Below are positions 63,228-64,000 of a stretch of DNA of 64,000 nucleotides, in pieces; position 1 is the first letter of the stretch; each line of letters begins with the position of its first letter. The notes under the pieces are model-generated. The model was not told the origin of the DNA. It saw nothing but the letters and a program-made list of their open reading frames with translations, and did no database searches. Source of the stretch: CAZUHB01 sp964620445 (GTDB lineage: Bacteria; Planctomycetota; B15-G4; CAYZWU01); assembly GCA_964620445.1 (NCBI GenBank), contig CAZUHB010000008.1, positions 62,001 to 126,000 on the forward strand, written 5' to 3'. The translations under genes were made by a program, and so were the position numbers.

Positions 63228-64000
63228 ATGTCTCGATCGCCGATCGTTCGAATCGCCGCAGTTTTTCCGATGGTCCTCGTCGTCTTTCTGTACCTGCCGG
63301 CCCCGCTCCCGGCGCAAGACGCTCCGAATCGCACCGACAGCGCCCCCACCCCGCAACACGAGGAGGCGGCCGCCGTTGAGACAGCCGCAGCCGACGAGAA
63401 GCTGGATATCTTCTCGCTCCTGTGGAAGGGCGGCTGGGTGATGATCCCCATTGCGCTCGCCTCGATACTCGCCCTGACGATCACCATCGAACGGTTCATC
63501 AGCCTGCGAAAGATCAAGGTCATACCGCCCGGATTCCTGTCCGGACTCAAGTCCCTTTTCGAGCCGGGCGGCGTGGACGCCGCAAAGGGAGCCGATTACT
63601 GCAGACAGAATCCCTGCGTCCTCGGAAACCTCGTCGAGGCCGGTCTGCCCAAGCTCGGCCAGGGTGAGACTCAGGTGCAGAGCACGCTCGAGGATGTGGG
63701 CGCGCGCTCCGTGGATCGCATGAAGCGCAGCCTCAAGCCGCTTTCCATGATCGCCACGGTCTCTCCCCTCCTCGGTCTGCTCGGAACGGTGTACGGCATG
63801 ATCGGCGCGTTTCAGGCCGCATCCGCGGCCGGCGTGGGCAAGTCGGATGTTCTCGCCCAGGGGATCTACGAGGCCCTGGTGACCACCGCCGCGGGATTGA
63901 CCCTCGCCATTCCGGTGCTCATCGTTTACCAGGTGCTCAACAACCGCGTCGACGCCATGGTGGACGACCTCGACACGAGCGCCGAGGATTTCATCGCCTT
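63228..64000 (+). CDS. MotA/TolQ/ExbB proton channel family protein, cut by window edge
   Basis: An inner-membrane proton channel subunit that uses the proton-motive force to drive outer-membrane or secretion processes, normally with an ExbD/TolR partner. 257 residues are visible. A signal-like hydrophobic start and an acidic/Ala-rich linker (about 1-55) precede the first channel helix, GGWVMIPIALASILALTITIERF (block). The core motif SMIATVSPLLGLLGTVYGMIGAF and GIYEALVTTAAGLTLAIPVLIVY give the second and third helices. The N-terminal extension is common in ExbB of PVC bacteria and Bacteroidetes. AAGGAGAGGAG precedes the ATG. The ExbD-like gene is expected just beyond the window. Confidence 0.93.
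   Translation, partial: MSRSPIVRIAAVFPMVLVVFLYLPAPLPAQDAPNRTDSAPTPQHEEAAAVETAAADEKLDIFSLLWKGGWVMIPIALASILALTITIERFISLRKIKVIPPGFLSGLKSLFEPGGVDAAKGADYCRQNPCVLGNLVEAGLPKLGQGETQVQSTLEDVGARSVDRMKRSLKPLSMIATVSPLLGLLGTVYGMIGAFQAASAAGVGKSDVLAQGIYEALVTTAAGLTLAIPVLIVYQVLNNRVDAMVDDLDTSAEDFIA

Overview
The window is high-GC, densely coded bacterial DNA with no rRNA, tRNA, insertion sequence or CRISPR array that I can see. The gene content points to a free-living or gut/sediment glycan degrader of the PVC type (Planctomycetes/Verrucomicrobia/Lentisphaerae/Kiritimatiellae) or a similar uncultured phylum. The signs are TAT-exported Cys-type sulfatases with an anaerobic sulfatase maturase, an exosortase with a PEP-CTERM substrate, an ECF sigma factor fused to a formylglycine-enzyme-like domain, ThuA and Gfo/Idh/MocA genes, and BlaI/M56 regulators. 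The phylum is an inference from content only.

Layout. 1-4986 (minus): a LytS-like kinase, a LytTR response regulator and a GH78 alpha-L-rhamnosidase cut by the left edge. 5124-7544 (plus): a probable selenoprotein read through an in-frame UGA (NTF2-like + thioredoxin-like UxxC + MsrA-like domains), then a GlpG-type rhomboid protease. 7573-15642 (minus): a seven-gene run of UroD-like protein, anaerobic sulfatase maturase, NTF2-like/histidine-phosphatase fusion, GH106-like hydrolase (apparently frameshifted after its lipoprotein signal), a secreted beta-sandwich protein, ThuA-like protein and Gfo/Idh/MocA oxidoreductase. 15861-23581 (plus): a sialic acid operon made of a giant SGNH esterase/sialidase fusion, N-acetylneuraminate lyase, N-acylglucosamine 2-epimerase and GH20 hexosaminidase.

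23603-44801: an MBL-fold hydrolase; a sulfatase, a GH38 mannosidase, a GH2 beta-galactosidase and the ECF-sigma/FGE-like fusion (all plus); a coupled sulfatase-PhoD pair (minus); an SSS symporter (plus); and a MarR-GNAT regulator coupled to an S41 peptidase (minus). 45046-57755: a secreted alpha/beta hydrolase; an exosortase with its own VIT-domain PEP-CTERM protein; an endonuclease/exonuclease/phosphatase-fold protein; and a BlaI/M56 pair behind three phased operators, where the M56 protein carries six repeats in place of a beta-lactam sensor, followed by an S9 peptidase. 58068-64000: two large TPR proteins and the start of an ExbB/TolQ/MotA-type proton channel.

How it fits together: sialidase, hexosaminidase, beta-galactosidase, mannosidase, rhamnosidases and sulfatases would together strip sulfated and sialylated, mucin-like or algal-type glycans. 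The maturase activates the sulfatases, and the lyase and epimerase feed the released sialic acid toward GlcNAc. The most unusual items are the three-domain selenoprotein, the sialidase fusion with a degenerate second esterase domain, the repeat-bearing M56 protein with its 21-bp-phased operators, the ECF sigma factor with a membrane segment and a catalytically dead FGE-like domain, and the exosortase/VIT pair.
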